Below, in pieces: positions 25,663 to 34,744 of a stretch of 64,000 nt of DNA (its first letter is position 1; each line of letters opens with the position of its first letter). The stretch comes from Thermoleophilaceae bacterium (GTDB lineage Bacteria; Actinomycetota; Thermoleophilia; Solirubrobacterales; Thermoleophilaceae), in the NCBI GenBank assembly GCA_040901445.1, contig JBBDYQ010000015.1:290144-354143 (forward strand), read 5' to 3'. The notes under the pieces were generated by a model. The model was given only the letters and a program-made list of their open reading frames with translations. It did no database searches and was not told the origin of the DNA. The position numbers and the translations under genes were made by a program.

Positions 25663-26280
25663 GTGAAGGAGATCACTTGTCGCTACGCGGGACGGACCCA
25701 CGCGAGCTACAGGCGGAAGGCCACGCTCGACGTGGACATCCGCCTCGGTGAGCTCGAATCGGCCATCGCGCGGGCCAAGGAGGGCGACGGGCGGGCGATC
25801 GGCTACCTGTACCTGCGCTTCGCCGACAACGTGTACGGCTACGCGCGCAGCATCGTGGCCGACGATCATGAGGCCGAGGACGTGGCTCAGCAGGTGTTCA
25901 CCCGCCTGATCACCGCGATCGGGCGCTACGAGTCGCGCGGGGTGCCGTTCTCGGCCTGGCTGATGCGGATCGCGCACAACACGGCCGTGGACCACATGCG
26001 CCGGCAGCGCACCGTTCCGTGCGAGGAGCCGGTGGTGGGAGTCGAGTCGCGGGAGGACGCCAGAGGCGCCCTGGCACTGGCGCTGCGGGAGTCCTTCGCG
26101 GAACTGCCCGACGGGCAGCGCGAGGTGGTGGTGCTGCGCCACGTGGCGGGATGGTCGCCGGCGGAGATCGCTCAGCGACTGGGAAAGACGGAGAATTCGG
26201 TGCACGCGCTGCACCATCGCGGCAGGCGCGCGCTGCAGACGGCGCTCGCTCGGCGGGACGCGGTGCCGGCGGCCGCGTAA
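25663..26280 (+). CDS. RNA polymerase sigma factor, sigma-70/ECF type
   Basis: 205 residues from GTG 25663, which has GGAG six bases upstream; an ATG at 25636 in frame lacks a ribosome-binding site. Region 2: YLRFADNVYGYARSIVADDHEAEDVAQQVFTRLITAIGRYESRG-PFSAWLMRIAHNTAVDHMRR. Region 4: FAELPDGQREVVVLRHVAGWSPAEIAQRLGKTENSVHALHHRGRRAL. No anti-sigma gene is adjacent. The neighbours are the BTAD regulator (divergent) and a LuxR-type regulator (downstream). Confidence 0.9.
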   Translation: MKEITCRYAGRTHASYRRKATLDVDIRLGELESAIARAKEGDGRAIGYLYLRFADNVYGYARSIVADDHEAEDVAQQVFTRLITAIGRYESRGVPFSAWLMRIAHNTAVDHMRRQRTVPCEEPVVGVESREDARGALALALRESFAELPDGQREVVVLRHVAGWSPAEIAQRLGKTENSVHALHHRGRRALQTALARRDAVPAAA

Positions 26281-26363
26281 GAAACGGCCGCCCGGCGCGT
26301 TCGTCTCACAGGGGGAGGCGAAGATCACGGGCTCGAGAACACTGCAGAGAACAGGCGCGGCGG

Positions 26364-26412
<49 letters not shown>

Positions 26413-26423
26413 CCGCGCCGGCG

Positions 26424-27011
26424 GTGCTCGTCGCGGGGGACGAGATGACCACGCGCCGTGCGCGGACCGTGCTCGCCCGTGAGGGCTTCGAGGTGGCCGC
26501 CACCACTCCGGAGCTCGCCGCGGCGTCGGTTGCCGGGACGGTGAGCGCCGCCGTCATTGCCTGCGCGCCCTCCGCGCTGGACGCGGACGTGCGCAGGCTC
26601 CGCGAGCTCCTGCCGTCGGCTCCCGTCGTGGCGGTCTGCTCGGCCGACGATCGCCGCGCCGTCCGCACGGCACTCGCCGCCGGCGCCGACGCCTACGTGC
26701 GGGAGGCCGAGATCGAGGAGACCCTCGCGGCGGCGGTGCGCGCCGCCACCGCCGGCCTGGCGTGCGTCCCAAGGGGCGCCCGCGACGTCTTCGGCCGCCC
26801 GGCGTTCTCCCACCGCGAGAAGCAGGTGCTGCAGCTCGTGGCGCGCGGCTTCACGAACAGCGAGATCGCTGCACGCCTCTTCCTGGCGGAGAGCACCGTG
26901 AAGAGCCACCTCTCGTCGAGCTTCCGCAAGCTCGGCGTGCGCACCCGGCGCGAGGCCGCCGCGCTCGTGCTCGACCCCGAGCGGGGTCTCGAGTTCCGGA
27001 CGCTGGACTGA
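26424..27011 (+). CDS. LuxR-type regulator with degenerate receiver domain
   Basis: 195 residues from GTG 26424. The N-terminal ~115 residues follow the receiver fold (AVLVAGDEMTTRRARTVLAREGFEV, then SAAVIACAPSALD, PVVAVCSADD, GADAYVREAEIEETL). The beta-3 phospho-acceptor Asp is replaced (VIACAP) and the beta-5 Lys is Arg, so conventional phosphorylation is unlikely. A C-terminal LuxR helix-turn-helix is intact: FSHREKQVLQLVARGFTNSEIAARLFLAESTVKSHLSSSFRKLGV. No histidine kinase is nearby. It could continue further upstream if the C tract length is wrong. Confidence 0.8.
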   Translation: MLVAGDEMTTRRARTVLAREGFEVAATTPELAAASVAGTVSAAVIACAPSALDADVRRLRELLPSAPVVAVCSADDRRAVRTALAAGADAYVREAEIEETLAAAVRAATAGLACVPRGARDVFGRPAFSHREKQVLQLVARGFTNSEIAARLFLAESTVKSHLSSSFRKLGVRTRREAAALVLDPERGLEFRTLD

Positions 27012-27020
27012 CGCTCGCCG

Positions 27021-28424
27021 CTACAGGTAGCCCAGCAGGCGCATCTGTGCCTCGAGCTGCTCCATCTCGTCGGCCGGGACGTCGGTGGGGGTGCTCTCCG
27101 GCGGGCGCTCGGCGATGACCGCCGGGTGCTCCAGAGCGGCGCGGAGCCTGTCCACCGCGCCGTCGTGACCCACGGCCGCGAGCGGGTCCAGCTCCAGCGG
27201 ATCCGCGGCCAGGTCGTAGAGCTCCTCGTTCACGCCCCGCCTCAGCAGCTTGAGCCGCCCGTCGGTGGCGGCGGTGAGCGGTGTGGTGAGCCGGGCGCCC
27301 GCGTCGGCGGGCAGGCCCCACTTCTCGAGGGCCTCGTCCACGCGCGGGTCGCCCGGAGGCACGATCGCGTCGAACTGGGCGACCGCCACGTCCTCGGGCA
27401 GGTCGTCGTGCCAGGGGTGCTCCTCGAGCCCCACCGCCGCGGCGACCCTGCGCGGCAGCTCCACGAGGCTGCGCATGCCCTCGAACGCCTCCGCTCCGGG
27501 CCCGGCGGCCACGAACGGCACGTGGACCAGCCGCTCGTCGAGCGACAGGGCGTGGCCCATCAGCCCGCCCTCGCCGAAGTTCTCGCCATGGTCGGAGGTG
27601 ACGATGACGAGGGTGTCGTCGAGCAGACTCGCGCGATCGAGAGCGTCGAGCAGCTCCTCGAGCCAGCCGTCCATCGACCGGATCGCCCGCTTGTAGAGAT
27701 GACGCATCCGCGCGAGGGCATCCTCGGGGACGTCGAAGCCGCCCACGCATGACTTCCAGATCTCGCTCAGCGTGAGGTGCCGGCGCGCCTCGGACGCGGC
27801 CCTCACGCGGTCGAGCGCGCCGAGGTCGTTCCAGGGCTTGGGGGGCAGGTATGGCGAGTGGCACTCGATGAGGTTCGCGAACCAGAAGAACGGGCGCCGC
27901 GGGGGATCGCCGGCCCAGCCGCGCATGACCCGGCCCGCCTCGGCCGCCCCGTCGTCGACCTGCGCGCGCAGGGCCTGGCGCGCCCAGCCGAGCCGCACCC
28001 GCAGCGTGTCGGCCCCCATCGCCTCCTGCCGCGTCGTGCGCACCGAGACCCAGTCGTCGAAGCCGGTGGTGAACCCGCCGCCGGTGTCGATCCAGAGGTT
28101 CGTGGTGACCCCGGCGGTCGCATAGCCCGCCCGGCGCATGACCTCGGGCAGAAGCCTGTCGCGCTGGGCCTCGAGCACCGGCTTGCAGCCGAACGGCGAG
28201 CCCCCCGGAGCGTCCCCCAGGCCGGCCGCCCGCGGCAGCAGCCCGGTGAACATGGCCGCATGCGAGGGCACGGTCCAGCAACCGGCCGCGTGGACCTCCT
28301 CGTGGGCCACCCCGCGACGGGCGAGATCGGACACGGCAGGGGACGAGCCCGCGGCCGCGCCGTAGGGCTCGAAGGCGTCCCGCCGCGCCGTGTCGAGCAC
28401 CAGCCAGAGCACGTTGCTGCGCAT
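27021..28424 (-). CDS. Sulfatase-like hydrolase
   Basis: 467 residues from ATG 28424. Alkaline-phosphatase-superfamily metal sites: NVLWLVLDTARRDAFEPYG at the N-terminus and LVIVTSDHGENFGEGGLMGHALSLDERLVHVPFVAAGPG. The nucleophile motif reads T-V-P-S-H (in GCWTVPSHAAMFTG), where classical sulfatases have C/S-x-P-x-R, so formylglycine-dependent sulfatase activity is doubtful. It may be a phosphodiesterase or transferase. No signal peptide or membrane helix visible. Divergent from a second such gene at 28511. Confidence 0.82.
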   Translation of the reverse strand: MRSNVLWLVLDTARRDAFEPYGAAAGSSPAVSDLARRGVAHEEVHAAGCWTVPSHAAMFTGLLPRAAGLGDAPGGSPFGCKPVLEAQRDRLLPEVMRRAGYATAGVTTNLWIDTGGGFTTGFDDWVSVRTTRQEAMGADTLRVRLGWARQALRAQVDDGAAEAGRVMRGWAGDPPRRPFFWFANLIECHSPYLPPKPWNDLGALDRVRAASEARRHLTLSEIWKSCVGGFDVPEDALARMRHLYKRAIRSMDGWLEELLDALDRASLLDDTLVIVTSDHGENFGEGGLMGHALSLDERLVHVPFVAAGPGAEAFEGMRSLVELPRRVAAAVGLEEHPWHDDLPEDVAVAQFDAIVPPGDPRVDEALEKWGLPADAGARLTTPLTAATDGRLKLLRRGVNEELYDLAADPLELDPLAAVGHDGAVDRLRAALEHPAVIAERPPESTPTDVPADEMEQLEAQMRLLGYL

Positions 28425-28510
28425 CCGCGCGAGGATACCCGCGCTCAGCGCAACCGGCGCAGGCATGAACTACCCTGGGCGCGCAGGCGATCCCCGGGGG
28501 AACGGGCGAG

Positions 28511-29404
28511 ATGAGAATTCGGCGGCGCGAACAGCGAACGGAGGCGCCGGCGGCCGAGAACGGCCGTCCGCGGCCTCCCGCGGGCGCGCGCAACCTCGTC
28601 CTCGTGATCCTCGACAGCCTGCGCTACGACACCTGGACCGCCGCGCCACCCAAGAGCCTCGCCGGCCTGGGAGAGCTCGAGCGCCGCTGGAGCTACGCGA
28701 GCTGGACCGCGCCCTCGCACTACAACCTGCTGATGGGGCTGCTGCCCCACCAGAGCCCGCCGCACGTCTACGCGTCGGAGTACTACAAGCGCGACTTCCT
28801 CCGCTACAGCGAGCGCCTCGGCGTGGAGGGGATGGAGTTCAAGCGCCTGCTGCCCTCGATGTTCCTCCCCTCCTACCTGCGCAACCAGCTCGGGTACAGG
28901 ACGCACGCCAAGGTGTCGATGCCCGTGCTGAACCCGCACACCGTGATCAACCGCGACTTCGACTCCTACGAGCTCATGCCGAGCCACAACGACATGTCCG
29001 CGATGGTCGACCGCCTCGAGTTCGACGAGCAGCGGCCGTCGTTCCACCTGCTCAACGTGGGCGAGACCCACTACCCCTACGCCGTCCCCGGCGAGGACGC
29101 CAGCCAGTGGCCCCACATCTCGGGGGTCCACGGCGTCCTCAAGCGCGTGGACCAGGGCGGCGACGAGGAGGCGGAGTTCTTCGACGACAAGAAGATGGCC
29201 GAGCTGCGCGAGCGCCAGGTCACGGCGCTCGAGTACCTCGACGGCGTGTTCGAGCGGATGCTCGACCGCCTGCCGAAGGACACCTGGCTGGTGGTCACCT
29301 CCGACCACGGCGAGCTCTTCGGCGAAGACGGCTTCTTCGGCCACGGCCCCGTCGCGCACGAGAAGGTGCTCGAGGTGCCGTTCGTCGAGGGTCGCATCAC
29401 GTGA
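28511..29404 (+). CDS. Sulfatase-like hydrolase, short form
   Basis: 297 residues. LVLVILDSLRYDTWTAAPP and WLVVTSDHGELFGEDGFFGHGPVAHEKVLEVPF are the two metal-binding regions; between them WTAPSHYNLLMGLLP is the nucleophile loop with T-A-P-S-H in place of C-x-P-x-R. It is much shorter than typical sulfatases (400-550) and ends soon after the second metal motif, lacking the C-terminal subdomain. Only four bases separate it from the flippase downstream, so it probably acts on the same glycan, for example phospho- or sulfo-group handling. Confidence 0.75.
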   Translation: MRIRRREQRTEAPAAENGRPRPPAGARNLVLVILDSLRYDTWTAAPPKSLAGLGELERRWSYASWTAPSHYNLLMGLLPHQSPPHVYASEYYKRDFLRYSERLGVEGMEFKRLLPSMFLPSYLRNQLGYRTHAKVSMPVLNPHTVINRDFDSYELMPSHNDMSAMVDRLEFDEQRPSFHLLNVGETHYPYAVPGEDASQWPHISGVHGVLKRVDQGGDEEAEFFDDKKMAELRERQVTALEYLDGVFERMLDRLPKDTWLVVTSDHGELFGEDGFFGHGPVAHEKVLEVPFVEGRIT

Positions 29405-29408
29405 TGCG

Positions 29409-30911
29409 ATGACCGACGTGCCCGAGCAGGTCGGCCCGCGCTTCGGCGGCCGCTTCGAGGAGGAGGGCCCCGGGCTGCGTGAGCGCACCGCCAAGGGGAC
29501 GCTCATCAACGCCGCCTTCATGGTGGGGCTGGCGTCGCTGGGCTTCGTGCGCGGCTTCGGGGTCGCGGTCTTCCTGACGGCGGAGGAGTACGGCATCTGG
29601 GGCATCCTCGCCGTCGTCCTGGGCGGCGTCACCACGCTCAAGCAGGTCGGGATCAGCGACAAGTACATCCAGCAGGACGACGCGGACCAGGAGCGCGCCT
29701 TCCAGAAGGCGTTCACGATCGACACGCTGACGAACGGAATCCTGCTCGTCGTGCTCATCGCGGTCACGCCCCTGATGGCGTTCGCCTACGGCCGGCCCGA
29801 GATCATCGTGCCGGGGCTGGTGCTCACCCTGGGGCTACCGGTGGCGAGCCTGCAGGCGCCGATCTGGATCTACTACCGGCGCATGCGCTTCTTCCAGCAG
29901 CGCGTGCTCGCGTCGGTGGCCCCCGTCGTCTCCTTCGTCGTCACGATCGCCATGGCCGCCGCCGGGACCGGCTACTGGAGCCTCGTGGTGGGCACCGTGG
30001 CCGGCGTCTGGGCCGGGGGTCTCGTGGCGGCGCTGTACTCGCCCTACAAGCTGCGCTTTCGCTATGACCGCGGCACGCTGCGCGAGTACGTCGCCTTCTC
30101 CTGGCCGCTGTTCGTGGCCGTGGTCACCTCGCTCGTGGTGGCGCAGACCTCGATCTTCTTCGGGGAGCTCACGCTCGGCCTGGCAGGGGCGGGCGCCATC
30201 GCGCTCGCCAGCTCGATCGCCCTCTACACGCACAGGGTCGACCAGATCGTGACCCAGTCGCTCTACCCGGCGATCTGCGCGGTGAAGGACCGCACCGACC
30301 TGCTGTTCGAGTCCTTCGTCAAGTCGAACAGGCTGGCGCTCATGTGGGGCATGCCGTTCGGGGTCGCGCTCACGGTGTTCGCATCGGACCTCGTGGACTT
30401 CGTCCTCGGCGAGAAGTGGACGCTCGCCGTGGGACTGATCCAGGCGTTCGGGCTGATAGCCGCGTTCAACCACATCGGCTTCAACTGGACCGCGTTCTAC
30501 CGCGCGATCGGCAACACGAGGCCGATGGCGGTGGACAGCGTGGTGCAGACCGTCCTCTTCCTGATGGCGGCCCTGCCGCTGCTCATCGTCGCGGGGCTGG
30601 ATGCCTTCGGAATCGGCATGGCGGTGTCCGCCGCCGGTGGGCTGGTGGTGCGGACGATCTACCTCATGAAGCTGTTCCCGGGCTTCGCGATGTTCCGGCA
30701 CACGCTGCGCGCCATCCTCCCGACGGTGCCCGCCGTGGCGGTGGTGCTCGCGGCGCGCGCACTCGAGTCCGGGGAGCGCGGCGCAGGGCACGCCGCCGCG
30801 GAGCTGACGGTCTACCTCGCCGTGACGATCGTCGCGACGTTGATGTTCGAGCGCGCGCTGCTGCGCGAGATGGTCGGCTACCTGCGCGGTGTGCGGCCGG
30901 CGCCCATCTGA
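29409..30911 (+). CDS. Wzx-like polysaccharide flippase
   Basis: 500 residues with about 12-14 hydrophobic helices, MOP/Polysacc_synt family. GTLINAAFMVGLASLGFVRGFGVAVFLTAEEYGIWGIL at the N-terminus and LRFRYDRGTLREYVAFSWPLFVAVVTSLV at the domain boundary are typical of this family. It would move undecaprenyl-linked repeat units across the membrane for the Wzy-type polymerase at 48216. A GT2 gene follows after two bases. Confidence 0.87.
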   Translation: MTDVPEQVGPRFGGRFEEEGPGLRERTAKGTLINAAFMVGLASLGFVRGFGVAVFLTAEEYGIWGILAVVLGGVTTLKQVGISDKYIQQDDADQERAFQKAFTIDTLTNGILLVVLIAVTPLMAFAYGRPEIIVPGLVLTLGLPVASLQAPIWIYYRRMRFFQQRVLASVAPVVSFVVTIAMAAAGTGYWSLVVGTVAGVWAGGLVAALYSPYKLRFRYDRGTLREYVAFSWPLFVAVVTSLVVAQTSIFFGELTLGLAGAGAIALASSIALYTHRVDQIVTQSLYPAICAVKDRTDLLFESFVKSNRLALMWGMPFGVALTVFASDLVDFVLGEKWTLAVGLIQAFGLIAAFNHIGFNWTAFYRAIGNTRPMAVDSVVQTVLFLMAALPLLIVAGLDAFGIGMAVSAAGGLVVRTIYLMKLFPGFAMFRHTLRAILPTVPAVAVVLAARALESGERGAGHAAAELTVYLAVTIVATLMFERALLREMVGYLRGVRPAPI

Positions 30912-30913
30912 GC

Positions 30914-31885
30914 ATGACCGGCCTCCCGCCCCGCGTCTCCGTCGTCGCCGCCACCCACAACCGGGAGGCGCGGCTCGCCATGCTGCTCGACTCCCTTCGC
31001 GAGCAGACTCTCGATCGACGTGAGTTCGAGGTGATCATCGTGGACGACGCGTCCGGCGACGGCACACGCGAGCTCCTGGCACGCGAGCTGGAACGCGGAG
31101 ACCTCGACCTGCGCGTCCTGCACCTCGAGGCCAACCGAGGACCCGGCTTCGCGCGCAACCAGGGTTGGGCCATGGCCCGCGGATCGCTGATCGCGTTCAC
31201 CGACGACGACTGCGTCGCCATGCCCGACTGGCTTCAGGCCGGGCTCGTCGAGCACGAGCGCGAGCCCGGGGCGATCGTGCAGGGCCGAACCGACCCGCTC
31301 CCCTCCGAGCTCCATCTCATGGGCCCCTTCTCGCGCACCCTCGAGATCCACACCCTCGGGCCGTTCTTCCAGACCTGCAACGTCTTCTATCCCCGCTCGC
31401 TCCTCGAGGACCTCGGAGGCTTCGACGGCGGCTCCTTCAGCGGGCCGGCGGGCGAGGACACCGACCTTGCCTGGCGCGGGATCCAGCGCGGCGCGGGCAC
31501 GCGGTTCGCCGGCGACGCGGTGATCCATCATGCCGTCGTCCGGCTCGGGCCGATCGGCTACCTGCGCGGCGCGAGCCGCTGGAGCGAGAGCGTGCAGCTC
31601 TTCCGCCGCCATCCCGGGCTGCGGCGGGTGCACCTGCACAAGCGCTGGTTCTGGCATGCCAATCACTGGCTGCTCTTCCGGGTTCTGCTCGCGATGCTGC
31701 TCAGGCGCCACCTACCGCTCGTGGTGCTGAACTGGCTCCGCTCGCCCTACCTGGCGAACCTGGTGGTCAGGATGGGGCGCCGCGGCGGCGGGCCGCTGAT
31801 CGTGCCCTACCTCGTGCTCTACGACGTGCTGGAGATGGCCGCGATCCTGCGCGCGTCCGCGAAGTACCGGACCCTCGTCATCTGA
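30914..31885 (+). CDS. GT2 family glycosyltransferase
   Basis: 323 residues from ATG 30914. VSVVAATHNREARLAMLLDSLREQ, FEVIIVDDASGDGTRELL, GPGFARNQGWAMARGSLIAFTDDDC (DxD), GPAGEDTDLAWRGIQRG. The C-terminal hydrophobic stretch HWLLFRVLLAMLLRRHLPLVVLNWL suggests membrane contact. It resembles the GT2 at 32930 in its VAFTDDDC and TxxxNxxYPR segments, so the two may be paralogues adding different sugars. Two bases after the flippase stop, one transcript. Confidence 0.88.
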   Translation: MTGLPPRVSVVAATHNREARLAMLLDSLREQTLDRREFEVIIVDDASGDGTRELLARELERGDLDLRVLHLEANRGPGFARNQGWAMARGSLIAFTDDDCVAMPDWLQAGLVEHEREPGAIVQGRTDPLPSELHLMGPFSRTLEIHTLGPFFQTCNVFYPRSLLEDLGGFDGGSFSGPAGEDTDLAWRGIQRGAGTRFAGDAVIHHAVVRLGPIGYLRGASRWSESVQLFRRHPGLRRVHLHKRWFWHANHWLLFRVLLAMLLRRHLPLVVLNWLRSPYLANLVVRMGRRGGGPLIVPYLVLYDVLEMAAILRASAKYRTLVI

Positions 31886-32933
31886 GTCCGTAGGCCTCCA
31901 CGGTCAGCTCGGCCGCCCGCTCCCACGAGCAGGACTCGGCAGCCGCCAGCGCGGCCTGGCGGCGCCGCTCCGGGTCGCCCTCGCGCACGGCACGCAGCGC
32001 ACCCGCCAGCCCACCCGGGGTGAAGGGCTCGATGGCGGGCCTCGAGGCGATCTCGGTGGCGGTTCCCTCCGCGGGCGCCACGACCGGCACGCCGAAGGAG
32101 AGAGCCAGGAGGAGCGCCCCGCTCGAGAAGACCTCCCGGTAGTTGAGCACGACGGCGTCCGCGGCGAGGTGGTATCCGGCCACCTCCCCCGCGGGGATGT
32201 CGGCCAGGTTGAGGTGCACGCGTTCGTTCCCGTCCGCTGCCGCGCGCAAGACGGCCTCCTGTCCCCGGTGGGGCCACCCCGCCACGACGAGATGGGAGTC
32301 CGGGTGTGCGTCCCCGAAGGCCTCCACCACATCGGCGACCTGCTTGTAGGCACGCACCCGTCCGAACACCAGGTAGACAAAGGCGTGCTCCGGGAGCCCG
32401 AGCGCCGCACGCAGCTCTGCACGGCTGCGGCCCTCGGGCGGATAGACGCCGATGTAGTTGCCGTGGGGCACCACGTGCACCGGCCCGCTCCAGCCGAGGG
32501 TGGCCACTGCCTGGCGGCCCGCATAGGCCGAGTGGACGATGAGCGCATCGGCGGTACGAAGCATCGCGCGCGTCACGCGGCGCTCGAGGCGGGGAAAGCG
32601 CGGCTCGTGTGGACGCAGGTTGTGCACGGTCCACACCACCCGGGCGCGCCGGCGTCGCAGCATCGCCAGGGCCGTGAGCACCCGCAGTCCCTTGACATGC
32701 GCCGGAAGGGCGTCCTTCCAGCGCACCGGATAGGTGCGCAGCAGCGGCTCGATCCAGTGGAGGTGGACGGCATCCACGCTTCGGTCCGCTGCGCGCGCGA
32801 AGGCGGGGCCGAGCGGTCCGCGCGGCAGGACGCGGACGCCATGCCGCGCCAGGGCATCGTGCAGAAGCCGCTGATAGGGGTTGTTGGACTCGACCGGCTG
32901 GGGGAAGACCGCCACCCGGTGCGGCGACCTCAC
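31878..32933 (-). CDS. GT4 family glycosyltransferase
   Basis: 351 residues; GTG 32933 overlaps the preceding stop. GT-B fold: VAVFPQPVESNNPYQRLLHDALARHG, VVWTVHNLRPHEPRFPRLERRV, DALIVHSAYAGRQAV, VYLVFGRVRAYKQVADVVEAF and the donor-site region FSSGALLLALSFGVPVVAPAEGTATEI. The usual E-x7-E motif is weak (VFSSGALLLALSFG in place of E-x-FG-x-x-x-x-E), as in a subset of GT4 enzymes. Third gene of a leftward operon with the nucleotidyltransferase and GT2. Confidence 0.85.
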   Translation of the reverse strand: MRSPHRVAVFPQPVESNNPYQRLLHDALARHGVRVLPRGPLGPAFARAADRSVDAVHLHWIEPLLRTYPVRWKDALPAHVKGLRVLTALAMLRRRRARVVWTVHNLRPHEPRFPRLERRVTRAMLRTADALIVHSAYAGRQAVATLGWSGPVHVVPHGNYIGVYPPEGRSRAELRAALGLPEHAFVYLVFGRVRAYKQVADVVEAFGDAHPDSHLVVAGWPHRGQEAVLRAAADGNERVHLNLADIPAGEVAGYHLAADAVVLNYREVFSSGALLLALSFGVPVVAPAEGTATEIASRPAIEPFTPGGLAGALRAVREGDPERRRQAALAAAESCSWERAAELTVEAYGLR

Positions 32934-33916
32934 AGGAAGAACGTGCGGTTCTTCACGCTGCCCCACGCCAGCGCGACGAACTCCGTGAGATCGATCGCGA
33001 ACTTGCCGGGGAACTCCAGCAGGGAGCGGATGCGCGCCCGCGGTCCCGCGCCGTGGAACGGCATGGCGTGGAGCACGTAGGGCAACGCGAGCAGCGCGTA
33101 CAGCCGGTTGCGCCTCGACAGGCCGGGGGCGGCGAGCGCGAAGGGCAGCCACACGTGGGTCTCCTTCCAGAAGACCCACAGCGGGAAGTGCTCGCGGAGC
33201 TCCGGATGCACCTTCACGGTGTAGGGGAGATGGCGCCAGCGCCAGAGGCCGCGGAGGCGGTGCCACAAAGATCCCGTCTCGACCGCGTGGAAGGTGAGCA
33301 CCTCGGGGGCCCCGACGTACTCGACGCCATCCGCCCGGAGGCGCATCGCCAGGTCGCAGTCCTCGCCGGTCATCAGCGTCTCATCGAAGCCATTGGCCCG
33401 TTCGAGCAGGTCGCGCGGGTAGACGATGTTGCAGCACTGGGCCCACGGCACGGGCGGCGTTATCCGCTGGGTGCGGGGGTAGGGCGCCGCGATGGCGATT
33501 CCCATCTCGTCGGGGTCCGGCTGGGTCTTGCCCTGCACGATCGCGCCGGGATGCCGGCCGGCGGCATCGAGCGCACGCTCGAGCCAGTCGCGCGGGGGGC
33601 GGCAGTCGTCGTCGGTGAAGGCGACCAGCGGGGCCCGGGCAAGCCGCCATGCGACGTTGCGATTGGCCCCCGGGGGGGCGGAGCTCGGCGGGAGTGTCTC
33701 GTGGCGGAGCACGCCGGCTTCGGTGAGCGGGTGGGTGCGCAGCAACTGCTCCGTCTCCGGCCCGCGGGAGTCGTGGCAGACGATGACCTCCCAGCGGTCG
33801 CGGTCCAGCGTCTGCTGCTCGAGCGCGTTGAGGAGCCACAGCAGCCGCAGCGGCCGGTCGTGTGAGGGCACGACCACCGACACCTCCGGGCGCCCGTTCG
33901 CGGCGGCCGCGCTCAC
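32930..33916 (-). CDS. GT2 family glycosyltransferase
   Basis: 328 residues; GTG 33916 overlaps the nucleotidyltransferase stop. EVSVVVPSHDRPLRLLWLLNALEQQ, WEVIVCHDSRGPETEQLL, ANRNVAWRLARAPLVAFTDDDCRPP (DxD), CCNIVYPRDLLERANGFDETLMTGEDCDLAMRLRADG. A C-terminal region with hydrophobic segments (LPYVLHAMPFHG) is likely membrane-proximal. Its product would extend the polysaccharide unit using the sugar activated by the upstream enzyme. Confidence 0.88.
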   Translation of the reverse strand: MSAAAANGRPEVSVVVPSHDRPLRLLWLLNALEQQTLDRDRWEVIVCHDSRGPETEQLLRTHPLTEAGVLRHETLPPSSAPPGANRNVAWRLARAPLVAFTDDDCRPPRDWLERALDAAGRHPGAIVQGKTQPDPDEMGIAIAAPYPRTQRITPPVPWAQCCNIVYPRDLLERANGFDETLMTGEDCDLAMRLRADGVEYVGAPEVLTFHAVETGSLWHRLRGLWRWRHLPYTVKVHPELREHFPLWVFWKETHVWLPFALAAPGLSRRNRLYALLALPYVLHAMPFHGAGPRARIRSLLEFPGKFAIDLTEFVALAWGSVKNRTFFL

Positions 33917-34650
33917 GGCCACACCTTCCACGGCGGGTCCCCCCGCTCCCAGAGGTCGTTGAGCTGAACCGCGTCCTTGTAGGTGTCCATGCACTCCCAG
34001 AAGCCGGTGTGGCGGTACGCGTGCAGCTGTCGTTCGTCCGCCATCCCCTCCAGCGGCTCGCGCTCCAGCACGCTCGAGTCGGTCAGGTAGTCGAATGCCC
34101 GCTGCTCGAAGCAGAAGAAGCCGCCGTTGATCCAGTGGTCCGAGCGCGGCTTCTCGTGGAAGCCCGACACCCGCCCGTTGCCGTCGAGCTCCGTGACGCC
34201 GAACTGGAGCTCGGGCCGGACGACGGTCATCGTCCCCGTGTCGCCGTGGCGCTCGTGGTAGGCCACGAGCTCCGCCAGGTCCAGGTCCGCGACCCCGTCC
34301 GCGTAGGTGGCGCAGAACGTGCCCTCGCCCACGTGGTCGCGGACGCGGTGGATGCGCCCGCCCGTGGGCGTGTCGAGCCCGGTGTCGATACAGGCGACGT
34401 CGATGTCCTCCGGCCACTCGGTCCCGGAGACGAAGCGCTCGATCTGCTCGCCCTTGTAGCCGGTGCAGAGCACGAAGCGGCGCAGGCCCTGCACGGCGTA
34501 GATCTGCATGACGTGCCAGAGGATGGGGCGACCCCCGATCTCCACGAGCGGCTTCGGGATCGACGCCGTGTGCTCCTGCAGCCGCGTCCCGCGCCCACCG
34601 CAGAGGATGACGACGCTGCCGATACGCTCGAGTCCCATTCGCGCGGCCAT
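33913..34650 (-). CDS. Sugar-1-phosphate nucleotidyltransferase (RfbF-like)
   Basis: 245 residues. VVILCGGRGTRLQEHTASIPKPLVEIGGRPILWHVMQIYAVQGLRRFVLCTGYKG is the nucleotide-binding signature (G-G-x-G-T-R-L, P-K-P). The order and length match glucose-1-phosphate cytidylyltransferase (RfbF, about 257 residues), including HYE/HTGFWECMDTYKD near the end. It would make CDP-glucose, the entry to dideoxy- or branched-chain sugars, although no CDP-glucose dehydratase is seen in the window. An in-frame ATG at 34638 is an alternative start. Confidence 0.83.
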   Translation of the reverse strand: MAARMGLERIGSVVILCGGRGTRLQEHTASIPKPLVEIGGRPILWHVMQIYAVQGLRRFVLCTGYKGEQIERFVSGTEWPEDIDVACIDTGLDTPTGGRIHRVRDHVGEGTFCATYADGVADLDLAELVAYHERHGDTGTMTVVRPELQFGVTELDGNGRVSGFHEKPRSDHWINGGFFCFEQRAFDYLTDSSVLEREPLEGMADERQLHAYRHTGFWECMDTYKDAVQLNDLWERGDPPWKVWP

Positions 34651-34744
34651 TATGCAGCAAGCGCTGGCCGCTCCGCGCGGCCTGGGCTACCCTCTCGCCT
34701 GGGAGCCGTTCCGTTGGATGCGGGCGGCGAGATGGAGGTAACGG

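Noticed and set aside
26324..26363. ATC start codon for the LuxR-type gene after GGGGGAGG
   Set aside because: ATC is not a usual start, and the frame does not join the regulator at the tract length given. Kept only as a note to the C-tract finding.
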